NCBI GenBank assembly: GCA_041393415.1
Contig: JAWKKE010000004.1
Location: forward strand, 186,001 to 250,000
Reading direction: 5' to 3'
Length of the DNA stretch: 64,000 bases
From: Thermoleophilia bacterium
Lineage (GTDB): Bacteria; Actinomycetota; Thermoleophilia; UBA2241
Shown here: positions 27,669 to 36,347 of the stretch, in pieces
How the letters are laid out: every line of letters begins with the position of its first letter
How positions within the stretch are numbered: the first letter of the stretch is position 1
Made by a program: the position numbers and the translations under genes
Notes under the pieces: model-generated
What the model saw: the letters and a program-made list of their open reading frames with translations, nothing else
Database searches by the model: none
What the model was told of the DNA's origin: nothing

Positions 27669-28270
27669 GACTGTTCTCCCTCCCACGGGGGGAAGAGATG
27701 ATGCTCGACGCCGGCAACCGCAAGGACTTTGCCGACCACGTGATCTACCGCTTCGGCAAGCGTCTCGGGGAGGAAGTAGAACGCCGGCGACGCGGGAACG
27801 ATTATCGCGCCGGCTTCGGCGAGTTCGAGCATGCGTCGAAGGTGAATGGCGGTCACTGGTGTCTCCCGCGGCACGATAATCAGCGTTCGACGTTCTTTGA
27901 GGGCCACATCGGCGACCCGATGAATCAGCGTCCTGGTTGACCCCAAGGCCACATGCGCAACACTGCTCATGGAGCACGGGCAGAGAATGACAACGTCGGG
28001 TGCATTGCTTCCGCTCGCCGGCGGTGCTGCCAGGTCGAACGGGTCATGCACTGTGGCCGTCGCGCCGGCCCGGGCGAGCAGAGCTTCAATGACGTCGTGA
28101 CGATCGTGCGCCGACAGACCAAGCTCGTGGCGCAGCACAGTGACGCCGCTGTCGGAGACGCACAGCTCCACCCGGCAGCCAGCGGCACCGAGAACGGTCA
28201 GCAAGCGAAGCGCGTATGGCGCCCCGCTAGCGCCGGTGATACCAACGAAGACACGAGCAGGGAAGGTCAC
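27665..28270 (-). CDS. ubiX: UbiX-like flavin prenyltransferase
   Basis: Makes the prenylated FMN cofactor that UbiD-type decarboxylases need. 201 residues: VGITGASGAPYALRLL at the N-terminus (FMN site), CPCSMSSVAHVALGS and VPRETPVTAIHLRRMLEL. Start GTG 28270 follows GAGGAGGG; the reading open further upstream has no homology. Placed between the ubiA- and ubiE-type genes and in the same operon as a UbiD homologue, it fits decarboxylation of the prenylated naphthoate in the futalosine branch. Confidence 0.94.
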   Translation of the reverse strand: MTFPARVFVGITGASGAPYALRLLTVLGAAGCRVELCVSDSGVTVLRHELGLSAHDRHDVIEALLARAGATATVHDPFDLAAPPASGSNAPDVVILCPCSMSSVAHVALGSTRTLIHRVADVALKERRTLIIVPRETPVTAIHLRRMLELAEAGAIIVPASPAFYFLPETLAEAVDHVVGKVLAVAGVEHHLFPPWEGEQS

Positions 28271-28340
28271 GCGACGATCGCCCTCCTCGACTCGGCGCTC
28301 AAGAACCGGCTCTCCCAAAGAGCAGCCATTGTACACCCCA

Positions 28341-29246
28341 TTACGAAGAAGCCATCAGCGAGAGGATGACGACCGCTCCGTAGACTAAGCCCACGCCGCC
28401 GTTGATCGTCATGAAGCGCATGCCGACATGGTCTAACCCACGGCGACGAATATCCAGATGGGGCCACGCGAGGAGCGCACCGACCAATGACAGGCCAACC
28501 CAGTAGACCACACCCAGATGAGACCACCACCCCACTGCAGCCAGGAGGAGCAGCGTTCCGACATGCGACATGGCCGCGGCAGCGAGAGTACGCCGCGGCC
28601 CAATGCTGACCGCAAGCGAGTGGACAAGCTCCGCGCGATCGAACTCAAGATCGAAGATGCCGTAGATCGCGTCGAAGCCGCCAACCCAAAGCGCAACCGC
28701 GAAGAAGAGCATCCAAGCCTGCGCCGAGGCATTCCCGGCGACCGCAACCCAGGCCGCCGCCGGAGCGAGCCCGAGCGTCATTCCGAGGACATAGTGGCAG
28801 AACCAGGTCACGCGCTTCGTATACGGGTAGACGACGAACGCGACCAAGGGAATTGGCCATAAGTACGCGCACGGGGGCGATAGATTGAGAGCCGCAACGA
28901 CGAGAACGAGCGCAGCCAGCACGGCAAACACCCAGACGTCACGACTGCGCACGACTCCCGACGGGATCTCACGCTGTGCCGTACGCGGATTGCGTGCGTC
29001 AAGCGGAGCGTCAATCAACCGATTGAGCGCCATCGCGCAACTCCGCGCACCGACCATCGCCACGGTGATCCAGATGACGTCTGCCCATCCAGGCCAGCCG
29101 CCCGCCGCCAGGAAAGCCCCGACATACGCGAACGGCAAAGCGTAGACGCTGTGTTCTACCTTGATGAGTCGCGCGAACCGGACCAGAAAGGATGCGCTTG
29201 CGGGTGACGACCGCGTCCTCGCCGGAGAGGCCTCAGCACGCGTCAT
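28341..29246 (-). CDS. UbiA-family prenyltransferase (MqnP-like)
   Basis: 301-residue membrane prenyltransferase with eight or nine helices. First Asp motif NRLIDAPLDARNPRT and second motif YGIFDLEFDRAEL are both intact. In futalosine organisms the UbiA homologue (MqnP) prenylates 1,4-dihydroxy-6-naphthoate; position in this operon supports that role. The ATG overlaps the ubiD stop by 4 nt. Confidence 0.93.
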   Translation of the reverse strand: MTRAEASPARTRSSPASASFLVRFARLIKVEHSVYALPFAYVGAFLAAGGWPGWADVIWITVAMVGARSCAMALNRLIDAPLDARNPRTAQREIPSGVVRSRDVWVFAVLAALVLVVAALNLSPPCAYLWPIPLVAFVVYPYTKRVTWFCHYVLGMTLGLAPAAAWVAVAGNASAQAWMLFFAVALWVGGFDAIYGIFDLEFDRAELVHSLAVSIGPRRTLAAAAMSHVGTLLLLAAVGWWSHLGVVYWVGLSLVGALLAWPHLDIRRRGLDHVGMRFMTINGGVGLVYGAVVILSLMASS

Positions 29247-30685
29247 CGGAAGGGCAGTCCGTACTCCGCCCAGCGCCGAGACACCTGCGCCTTGACTTCC
29301 GGATCCATGGCGATCTCATCCGGCCAGTCCCGTGCGTAACCCTCCTCGGCCCAGGTACGAGTCGCGTCGATCCCCATCTTGGCGCCAAAGCGGGGTGATG
29401 AGCCGGAGTGGTCGAGAACGTCGAGCGGACCTCGCGTGACCACGCAGTCGCGACTGGGGTCAACGTTGTTGAAGACACGCCAGGCAACCTCGCTGTAGTC
29501 ATGGACGTCCACATGCTCATCCACAACGACGACGAACTTCGTGAACATCATCTGCCCCATTCCCCATACAGCGTTCATGACCTTGTGAGCATGGCCGGGA
29601 TAGGACTTCCTGATGCTGATAATGGCGCAATCATGAAAGACACCCTCGATAGGCAAGTCCATGTCGCGAATCTCCGGCTGCACCAGGCGCAGCAACGGGA
29701 GGAAGAGTCGCTCCGTGGCTTTTCCGAGGTAGGCATCCTCCATTGGAGGTCGACCCACGATGGTCGCCGGATAGATCGCGTCTTTGCGGTGACTCATCGC
29801 CGTGAGGTGGAACACGGGATACTCGTCGGCAAGCGAGTAGTAGCCGGTATGATCGCCGAAAGGACCCTCGCGGCGCCGTTCATCGCGCTCCACGTACCCC
29901 TCGAGGACGATCTCCGCGTCGGCGGGCACCTCGAGATCGACTGTCTCGCAGCGAGCTAGCTCAATCGGCGCACCTCGCAGGAACCCGGCGAACATGAATT
30001 CATCGATGCCCGGCGGCAGAGGCGCCGTCGCGGCGTAAGTGACCGCGGGATCTGTCCCGAGCGCAACAGCAACCTCGAGCCTCCCTCCGGCCTCGCGATA
30101 GTTGCAGGCGCCATCGTGATGCATGTGCCAATGCATGCCGGTCGACGTCGAATCGTACACCTGCAGCCGATACATGCCGGCGTTGCGCCGTCCCTTCGCA
30201 TCCTTCGTCACCACAACCGGCAATGTGATGAATGGGCCGCCATCGCCTGGCCATGTCGTCAGAACCGGTAGACGAGCCAGATCCGGTGGCTCGACACCAA
30301 CCTCACGCCAGCTCGCCTTCTTGCCGACTACCGGCGTGAATGAGGCGAGTTCGCGCAACTGGCCCAGAGCCTTGACCTTACCGATCAGACCTGAGGGCAC
30401 TTGGAGCTCGACGAGCTCTGCAATGCGACCCGCGATATCGTCGAGAGGCCGCCCCAGAGCCAGCTCGAGGCGACGGTACGAACCGAGCTGATTCATGAGC
30501 ACCGGCATGGCCGGGCCGACTGCGCCTGCCGGTCGAACCGGCGACTCGAAGAGAAGCGCCGGCCCGTGAGCCTTGCTTGCTCGGTCCGCAATCTCCGCCA
30601 TCTCCAGATACGGATCAACCGAGCAACGTACGCGCGACAACTCGCCGGCACGCTCCAGGAGCGAGATGAATGCACGCAGATCCAC
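29243..30685 (-). CDS. ubiD: UbiD-family decarboxylase (MqnL-like)
   Basis: 480-residue prenyl-FMN-dependent decarboxylase. Recognisable segments: MHWHMHHDGACNY, GTDPAVTYAATAPLPPGIDE, the catalytic-region ERDERRREGPFGDHTGYYS, and YPATIVGRPPMEDAYLGKAT. It should remove the ring carboxylate during menaquinone synthesis using the cofactor made by the adjacent UbiX. GTG 30685 overlaps the preceding stop by one base (TAGTG). Confidence 0.95.
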   Translation of the reverse strand: MDLRAFISLLERAGELSRVRCSVDPYLEMAEIADRASKAHGPALLFESPVRPAGAVGPAMPVLMNQLGSYRRLELALGRPLDDIAGRIAELVELQVPSGLIGKVKALGQLRELASFTPVVGKKASWREVGVEPPDLARLPVLTTWPGDGGPFITLPVVVTKDAKGRRNAGMYRLQVYDSTSTGMHWHMHHDGACNYREAGGRLEVAVALGTDPAVTYAATAPLPPGIDEFMFAGFLRGAPIELARCETVDLEVPADAEIVLEGYVERDERRREGPFGDHTGYYSLADEYPVFHLTAMSHRKDAIYPATIVGRPPMEDAYLGKATERLFLPLLRLVQPEIRDMDLPIEGVFHDCAIISIRKSYPGHAHKVMNAVWGMGQMMFTKFVVVVDEHVDVHDYSEVAWRVFNNVDPSRDCVVTRGPLDVLDHSGSSPRFGAKMGIDATRTWAEEGYARDWPDEIAMDPEVKAQVSRRWAEYGLPFR

Positions 30686-31308
30686 TAGCGCCGCTCACCT
30701 TCGGCTGTCACCGGCCACTCAGGCTCCATCCGCAGATCCGCCCCCGACAGTTCATGGACCAACGGCGCGATTGATGGTAGAGCGAGACTTGGCAGCACAG
30801 TAAGAACCTCTTCTCGCACGGCGTTCGGCTCGCCGCTCGCCTGTGCGTTCTCAGCATGTTCGTAGGGGCCCAGGAGAAACGCAGCGCTGCATCCGCGCCC
30901 AAGCGCCACCAACGCAGCCATGGTATACGCCCAGAGAGCGTCGTCATCCGCGTATGCCGCGCCAAGCGAGCGAAACACTGCGCATGCAGCCATCAGCCGT
31001 GCAAGAAGACTGACCGCCGCGACATCGCCACGACGAGCGATGATGTGCAGACCAAGAGCATAGTGGAAGTCGCCGGCAAGTAGTGTCGCCTCCGCAGTCT
31101 CGGAACCACCATACTCCAGCACACGGCCGCGGCGATAATGGAGGAGATACCCCTCATAGATCAGCTCTATGGCCTCGACGTACTCCGGTGCCACCGCACC
31201 ATCGAGCTCGCGCAGAACACGGCCCCAGCGAAGCTCCGGCGTAGCACTCGCCGGCGATCCAAACACCTCCCCGGCTCGCCGCAGCGCCGAGATCACTGCA
31301 GCGTCCAC
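30685..31308 (-). CDS. Unrecognised helical protein in the menaquinone operon (possible HepS-like subunit)
   Basis: 207 residues, predicted all-helical, no signal peptide. I do not recognise the family with certainty. The stretch ATLLAGDFHYALGLHIIARR (residues about 73-92) resembles the LxGDxLxAxAxxxLA helix of trans-prenyltransferases, but there is no aspartate-rich motif. A non-catalytic partner of the downstream polyprenyl synthase, like HepS in two-subunit heptaprenyl synthases, is a reasonable guess. It sits between rex and ubiD with 4-nt and 1-nt junctions, so it is certainly part of the operon. Start GTG 31308. Confidence 0.5.
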   Translation of the reverse strand: MDAAVISALRRAGEVFGSPASATPELRWGRVLRELDGAVAPEYVEAIELIYEGYLLHYRRGRVLEYGGSETAEATLLAGDFHYALGLHIIARRGDVAAVSLLARLMAACAVFRSLGAAYADDDALWAYTMAALVALGRGCSAAFLLGPYEHAENAQASGEPNAVREEVLTVLPSLALPSIAPLVHELSGADLRMEPEWPVTAEGERR

Positions 31309-31312
31309 AACG

Positions 31313-31954
31313 CTACGCCTCGCCTTGCAGATAGTACGTCAGCGACATGAGTTCGCTCGAGAGGTCAACCTGACGCACAATCACACCCTTTGGTGAGAGC
31401 ACCTTGATCGGCGCGAAGTTGAGGATGGCGCGCACACCGGCAGCGCCGAGGCGTGCAATTGTCGCCTCGGCTGCTGAAGCAGGAACCGTGACCAGTGCGA
31501 TATCGACACGTTGCCGACGACACAGCGCCTCAAGTTCGTCAATGCTCCGAACCGTGCCATCACCTTGACCCGTACCGACAACGACGTCGGACACGTCGAA
31601 GATGCCGACAAGACGAAAGCCCTGCTGCGCGAACCCGCGATAGCGAGCCAACGCCGTACCAAGAAGGCCAGCCCCCACGATAACAACATGCCATTCGCGA
31701 TCGAGACCCAGGCAGTGATCGATCTCTTCGACCAAACGGGCGACCTCGTAGCCCACACCGCGCGTGCCGAACTCCCCAAGATACGACAGGTCCTTGCGAA
31801 TCTGCGCTGCGTTGAACCCCACGAGATCAGCCAGATCGCGGGACGACACTCGCGTCACGCCTTGAGCCTCGAGCTCCTGGAGCTTGCGCAGGTACAACGT
31901 CAGTCGAGGCACGGCTACGGCCGGCACGACCCTGCGACTTATGTCGTACCCCAT
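31313..31954 (-). CDS. rex: Redox-sensing transcriptional repressor Rex
   Basis: 213-residue NADH/NAD+-responsive repressor. N-terminal winged helix (VAVPRLTLYLRKLQEL, RVSSRDLADLVGFNAAQIRKDL), then a Rossmann domain with VGAGLLGTALARY and the C-terminal domain-swap helix. High NADH releases it from DNA. It is the first gene of the ten-gene menaquinone operon, which implies redox and possibly autogenous control. An AAAGG ribosome site precedes ATG 31954; an imperfect Rex-like half-palindrome overlaps it. Confidence 0.96.
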   Translation of the reverse strand: MGYDISRRVVPAVAVPRLTLYLRKLQELEAQGVTRVSSRDLADLVGFNAAQIRKDLSYLGEFGTRGVGYEVARLVEEIDHCLGLDREWHVVIVGAGLLGTALARYRGFAQQGFRLVGIFDVSDVVVGTGQGDGTVRSIDELEALCRRQRVDIALVTVPASAAEATIARLGAAGVRAILNFAPIKVLSPKGVIVRQVDLSSELMSLTYYLQGEA

Positions 31955-32061
31955 CGTGAACCTTTTCTACGAGATCGGAGTCAGCACTGGGAACATGATA
32001 CATACTATGGGCAGCTAATGACGCCGCCGCAGCCACGGCAGCGAACGACAGGAGGTGACCC

Positions 32062-32499
32062 ATGGCCGTTTCAATCAGGCATGCCGGACCAGGAGATGAG
32101 CCCGCCATCCTCCATTTCGTCGAAGAACTCGTCCAGACGAGCGGGAGTCGCGTCCGCCCCGACGAGCACCAGGTTCGTCGTTATCTCGCCACCGCAGAGA
32201 CGACCATCTTGCTCGCAGCCGACGAACGCGCCGTGGTCGGCATGCTGAGCTACTCGACTCGACCTGCCTTGCTCTTCCCGGGAAGCACAGGCGAGATCGA
32301 ATCGCTCGTGGTACGAGCCGACCGACGCGGCGAGGGCATTGGCAAGAAGCTTCTGCGCACCGGATTGCGACTGATGCAGGATGCGGGGTGCGTCGAAATC
32401 AGCACAAGTGTCGCTCCAGAGAACACGCGCGGGCAACACCTGTTCTTTGACCACGGACTGAGCGACGCCTCGGTGCGACTGGCCACGCACCGGCGTTAG
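32062..32499 (+). CDS. GNAT-family N-acetyltransferase
   Basis: 145-residue single GNAT domain: IRHAGPGDEPAILHFVEEL at the N-terminus and the acetyl-CoA loop RADRRGEGIGKKLLRTGLRL (about 93-112). Substrate unknown. A near-perfect AGGAGGTGA ribosome site marks the ATG at 32062. It is divergent from rex and convergent with hemB. Confidence 0.9.
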   Translation: MAVSIRHAGPGDEPAILHFVEELVQTSGSRVRPDEHQVRRYLATAETTILLAADERAVVGMLSYSTRPALLFPGSTGEIESLVVRADRRGEGIGKKLLRTGLRLMQDAGCVEISTSVAPENTRGQHLFFDHGLSDASVRLATHRR

Positions 32500-32515
32500 G
32501 CCCGCGAGCCGCGAC

Positions 32516-33487
32516 CTACGAGAGCCAGCGCGCCAGATCCTTGGCATGGTACGTAATGATCATGTCGGCGCCGGCCCGCTTGATCGCGGTCGCCGCCTCG
32601 AGCGCCGCCGCTCGCTCATCGAGCCACCCTTGGAGCGCCGCCGCGCGTAGCATCGCGTACTCGCCGCTCCCGCTCAAAGCGGCCAACGGGAACCTCGTCT
32701 CCTGCTTGACCGCGCGAACGATGTCGAGACCCAGAAGCGCCGGCTTCACCATGACGATGTCGGCACCCTCTTCAATGTCCAGCAACACTTCACGCACCGC
32801 TTCCTCGGCATTGGCGCAGTCGATCTGGTAAGTCCGGCGATCCCCGCTGCCCGGGTGCGCTCGACGCGTCAGCGCACCCATGTCGTCATAGGCCGACGCA
32901 AGAGTGACAGATGACGGCATGATCGCAGTGTCAATGAGACCCTCGTCATCGAGCGCGCTACGGATTGCCGCCACTCGCCCGTCCATCATGTCACTGGGAG
33001 CGATGATGTCGGCCCCACTCTCCGCGTGAGTGACGGCCGTCTTCGCGAGCAACTCCAGCGTGACATCATTGACGATCTCTCCATCTTGAAAGACACCGCA
33101 ATGACCATGATCCATGTAGGAGCAGAGACACACGTCCGTGATCACCAAGAGCTCCGGGAACTCGTCCTTGATGGCACGCACCGCCATTTGGACAATGCCT
33201 TCCGCGTCGTAGGCTCCTGTCGCAGCAGAATCACGATGCGAGGGCACGCCAAACAGGTAGATCGCCCGGAGACCAACGTGAACGCTTTCGCGCACTTCGG
33301 CGAGCAGATTCCCAATGGAGAACTGGAAGCAGCCCGGCATAGCCGAGAGCGGTTCCTTGACGTTCTCTCCAGCGACCACGACGAGGGGATGAACGAGATC
33401 CTCGATGCTCAACGTCGTCTCGCGCAACATGTCGCGCATTGCCCGCGTGCGACGCAGACGCCTCATCCGATACGTGGGGTAGTACAT
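32516..33487 (-). CDS. hemB: HemB (porphobilinogen synthase) homologue lacking the A-site lysine
   Basis: 323 residues, clearly HemB family: YRMRRLRRT, GVPSHRDSAATGAYD, zinc triad DVCLCSYMDHGHCG (Cys120, 122, 130), APSDMMDGRV and MVKPALLG (Lys248, the P-site Schiff-base lysine). The other Schiff-base lysine (E. coli Lys195) is Thr195 in PSSVTLASAYDDMG, and the neighbouring YGPFRD substrate loop is replaced. Two ALA molecules normally form Schiff bases with both lysines, so activity may be lost or altered. No other haem gene is adjacent. Start ATG 33487 (AAAGGA ribosome site). Confidence 0.85.
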   Translation of the reverse strand: MYYPTYRMRRLRRTRAMRDMLRETTLSIEDLVHPLVVVAGENVKEPLSAMPGCFQFSIGNLLAEVRESVHVGLRAIYLFGVPSHRDSAATGAYDAEGIVQMAVRAIKDEFPELLVITDVCLCSYMDHGHCGVFQDGEIVNDVTLELLAKTAVTHAESGADIIAPSDMMDGRVAAIRSALDDEGLIDTAIMPSSVTLASAYDDMGALTRRAHPGSGDRRTYQIDCANAEEAVREVLLDIEEGADIVMVKPALLGLDIVRAVKQETRFPLAALSGSGEYAMLRAAALQGWLDERAAALEAATAIKRAGADMIITYHAKDLARWLS

Positions 33488-33576
33488 GCTCTCGGGTCCT
33501 TTCGGGGTAGCTAGCCGCGCCGTGCCTGCAATCCTCCCCCGCCGGGCGCGCTGTGACAAGCACGCCGAATGTCGAC

Positions 33577-34818
33577 TCAGGCGTGCGCCATCTGCAGCAC
33601 CGCCTTCACGGTCTCGACGACCGACGCGCGATCGCGCAAGTGGCACGCGACCAGCGGCACACTCGGCTTCAATCCAAGCACCTCGGCAATCTGGTCACGA
33701 CCGAGTTCTTCACCCGCCATCGAAACGTAGGTCGCCACCAAGAATGGGGCCTCAGTGGCGCGAACGTAGTCGAGATCGCGTCGTGCCGAGCGCAGACTGT
33801 CGAGATCGTTGGCGTTCACCAGAATGATCCAGGCCGTCGTCCCGGCGGCAATCCGCGACCACGCCTGGTCGGGCGCCGATGCTGACGTCGAGAACACGAG
33901 CACGTCGCACTCGGCTCCGTCAACGTCGACGACCGTTTGACCGGCAAGCACGGGAATTTCCACTTCTTTCTCGTCGATGAGCTCGACACGCATCTGACGC
34001 ACTAGATCCCCGTCGGTCAAAGACGTGAGGAATATCTCGTTGTAGATGTCGATCGATCCACGCACGCCGATACTGACCGACTCGCCGATCCCCTGGATGA
34101 CCGGCTCGCCAACGGCGATCAGACCTCGCGAGTACAAGCTATACATCACTTTTGCGCCGTGGAAGCGATCAAGACCAGCCTCGCGCAACACCACGTTGAT
34201 GTCCGCGTGTCCGTCCATGCGAACGATAGCGCGCCACTCATTCGGACTGAGAGCTATTTCACCTAGCTCGACCACCTGCTCGCTGAACGTGAGTCGCGGT
34301 ATACGCTCCATCGAGCCTATGTGCTTGACGAAGAGCTCCCACTCATCGATGCGCCGGTATCCCTCCATGATGACGTTCTCGACCGACATGTCGACGAGTA
34401 TGTCCTCATCAGCGACGTCCTGATCTGGGCCGAACTCGAACTCACCCTCCGCCCATCCGAGCAGATCGAATGCTGCGTCCTGAATCTGATCCCGCACAGC
34501 CCGCTCAAGCATCCCGCGGTCGATGGCGCCACTGCGGAGAAGAAGGGCGCCAATGCGCTCATGTTTGCCGTTCGCGTTCTGTTGGGACAGCGCCTCCCGA
34601 AGCTGTGGAGCGGAGATGGCGCCCTCTCTGACCAAACGTTCACCCAGCGGCAGGTCCTGAGGTTCGACAAACGCGTAGCATATGAGCCCCTTGCGGAAGA
34701 AGACCCTGCCCCACGTCTCGTCGCGATGAACCGTAAGTGCGCCGCTCTTGGCGCTCATCTGCACGAGCTGAAGGATGTTGGGCAAACTGAAGTCCTTCAG
34801 ATTCCCACGCAGAAGCAC
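33577..34818 (-). CDS. DUF4388 protein with a C-terminal GTPase-like region
   Basis: 413 residues. Residues 1-100 form a DUF4388 domain (LLRGNLKDFSLPNILQLVQM, SGALTVHR, GRVFFRKGLICYA). The middle is helical. The C-terminal 150 residues resemble the signalling GTPases found with such proteins (IPVLAGQTVVDVDGAECDVLVF, AWIILVNANDLDSLRSARRD, FLVATYVS), but the P-loop and NKxD motif are missing, so nucleotide binding is unlikely. Probably a scaffold in a signalling system. Start GTG with a GAGAGGTG ribosome site; hemB follows 89 nt later. Confidence 0.7.
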   Translation of the reverse strand: MLLRGNLKDFSLPNILQLVQMSAKSGALTVHRDETWGRVFFRKGLICYAFVEPQDLPLGERLVREGAISAPQLREALSQQNANGKHERIGALLLRSGAIDRGMLERAVRDQIQDAAFDLLGWAEGEFEFGPDQDVADEDILVDMSVENVIMEGYRRIDEWELFVKHIGSMERIPRLTFSEQVVELGEIALSPNEWRAIVRMDGHADINVVLREAGLDRFHGAKVMYSLYSRGLIAVGEPVIQGIGESVSIGVRGSIDIYNEIFLTSLTDGDLVRQMRVELIDEKEVEIPVLAGQTVVDVDGAECDVLVFSTSASAPDQAWSRIAAGTTAWIILVNANDLDSLRSARRDLDYVRATEAPFLVATYVSMAGEELGRDQIAEVLGLKPSVPLVACHLRDRASVVETVKAVLQMAHA

Positions 34819-34946
34819 GCCACACCTCTCTCAAGTGATCGTGTAGTGACCATCGCCCGTGATGCCATCATCGGCAGGGAGCGGATCTTCCTCAATGCCG
34901 CCAGACCGGAGAGAGGATCGTTCGCCCTCAGGAACCAGCCGCGCGA

Positions 34947-36164
34947 CTACTCCACCGCAGGCTCGGAGAGCGCCAGCTCTTCCTTCGAGAGAAACCGGCG
35001 TCCCCAGGCGAAATTGGACTTCCAGTACTCGGATGAGTCCAGGGAAGCGAGCGTCACACCGTCCGAAGAGCCCGTTGAGTGAATGAACCAACCATTGCCG
35101 AGATAGAGGCCCACATGGAAGATCGAGCCAACGCTGGATTTCGGTCCGCTGGGCGCGAAGAAGATCACATCGCCGGCCGTCAGTTCCTTGCGCGTGATTC
35201 GCGGCTTGGCGTTCTTCGCCATATCACTGCCGCCGCGCTCGTTGACGGTGATCGGGTAGCCAAACTTCATCTTCATGATGTAGAAGACGAACCCCGAGCA
35301 GTCAAACCCCCCCGCCAGCTGGTAGCCGTAGGGAGAGTTACACGTTGGGTACTCGCCGGCCCAAACGTATGGGTACCCGATGTACTTGAGCGCGAAGGCA
35401 GCGATCTCACGCTGCCTGGCGCTCATGGGCGGGAAAGTGACATCGGCGAAATCCGCGAGACCGTAGAGCCGCCAAGTAGAGCCGGCATCGTAACCCTGCT
35501 TGAGCATGCTCGCTACTTCCGCCCGACTAATCGGCTCACGCGGCGTCACTTCCCTGTCGTCGTTGTTGCTCGCATGATTGACACGCAGTTGCAGTTGGCG
35601 CGACGCAACGATGTAGGGCAGATAGCTCGGCGCTTTGGGACTCCAACCCACGTTGGGCTCCCACTTCGAGCGGCTGAGACTCGATAGGAGCTTCCATGAG
35701 GAAGATGGATAACGCCGTTTGAGCCAGCGCACAACAACCGTCTCGGCAGTCGAAGCCTTGACCAGCTTGCCGGGATTGAAGTTCCCCGCCTTGTCGAGCG
35801 ACATGAACTTGTACTTGAGGGCCACCTGAACGTACGTGTAGTACTGGTGGCCAACAGGGACGTCGCCCACCTTGCGTGGGTTGAACGCCACCGCCTGCAC
35901 GCCTGCAGCAATGACTACCGCCCTTGCCATCTCCGCGCGAGTGATGGCCTGATTCGGCTTGAAGAGCTTGCCGTAGTCGTCGAGCACTCGCTCCCCCGCA
36001 GCGCCCTTGCTCGTGACTGCGGAGATCGCCGTGTAGGCCCAGTGCGACTTCGGCACATCCTTGTATGACTTTGCCTGCGCTTGCGGGCTGCAAGCAGCGA
36101 CGACGGCAAGAACGCAGAGGATGACGACCGCTGTCGCGAATCTGTGCTCAGGTGTCGGCTTCAT
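34947..36164 (-). CDS. SLH-domain NlpC/P60 endopeptidase, exported
   Basis: 405 residues. N-terminal signal with a lipobox-like VAAC at Cys25, so a lipoprotein or secreted protein. Then SLH-type repeats (KSYKDVPKSHWAYTAISAV, AITRAEMARAVVIAAG and a later ISRAEVASMLKQGY) for wall attachment, and a C-terminal NlpC/P60 domain with Cys in GGFDCSGFVFYIM and His in SIFHVGLYLGNGWFIHS. It should cut peptidoglycan stem peptides. ATG 36164 was chosen because it begins the signal peptide. It is divergent from the SpoIID gene. Confidence 0.88.
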   Translation of the reverse strand: MKPTPEHRFATAVVILCVLAVVAACSPQAQAKSYKDVPKSHWAYTAISAVTSKGAAGERVLDDYGKLFKPNQAITRAEMARAVVIAAGVQAVAFNPRKVGDVPVGHQYYTYVQVALKYKFMSLDKAGNFNPGKLVKASTAETVVVRWLKRRYPSSSWKLLSSLSRSKWEPNVGWSPKAPSYLPYIVASRQLQLRVNHASNNDDREVTPREPISRAEVASMLKQGYDAGSTWRLYGLADFADVTFPPMSARQREIAAFALKYIGYPYVWAGEYPTCNSPYGYQLAGGFDCSGFVFYIMKMKFGYPITVNERGGSDMAKNAKPRITRKELTAGDVIFFAPSGPKSSVGSIFHVGLYLGNGWFIHSTGSSDGVTLASLDSSEYWKSNFAWGRRFLSKEELALSEPAVE

Positions 36165-36347
36165 TGCCCTTCCATCGGCACATTCGGGCGAGCCCCAAAG
36201 CCCCGGACAGTCCACGGCCCCTCAAGTATGTCAAAGGACGAGGGCGTCCGCGTGCGAATTCCGGGATGCTATCATGAAACGCGGCCGACGGCCGAAGAAC
36301 TGCCTGAGTCCGCAGCGGACACGCCGCCATCGAGGAGGATCAGGCCA

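Noticed and set aside
31981..32020. Semi-palindrome CATGATACATACTATG in the rex-GNAT gap
   Set aside because: Only 10 of 16 positions are symmetric; more likely part of overlapping divergent promoters.
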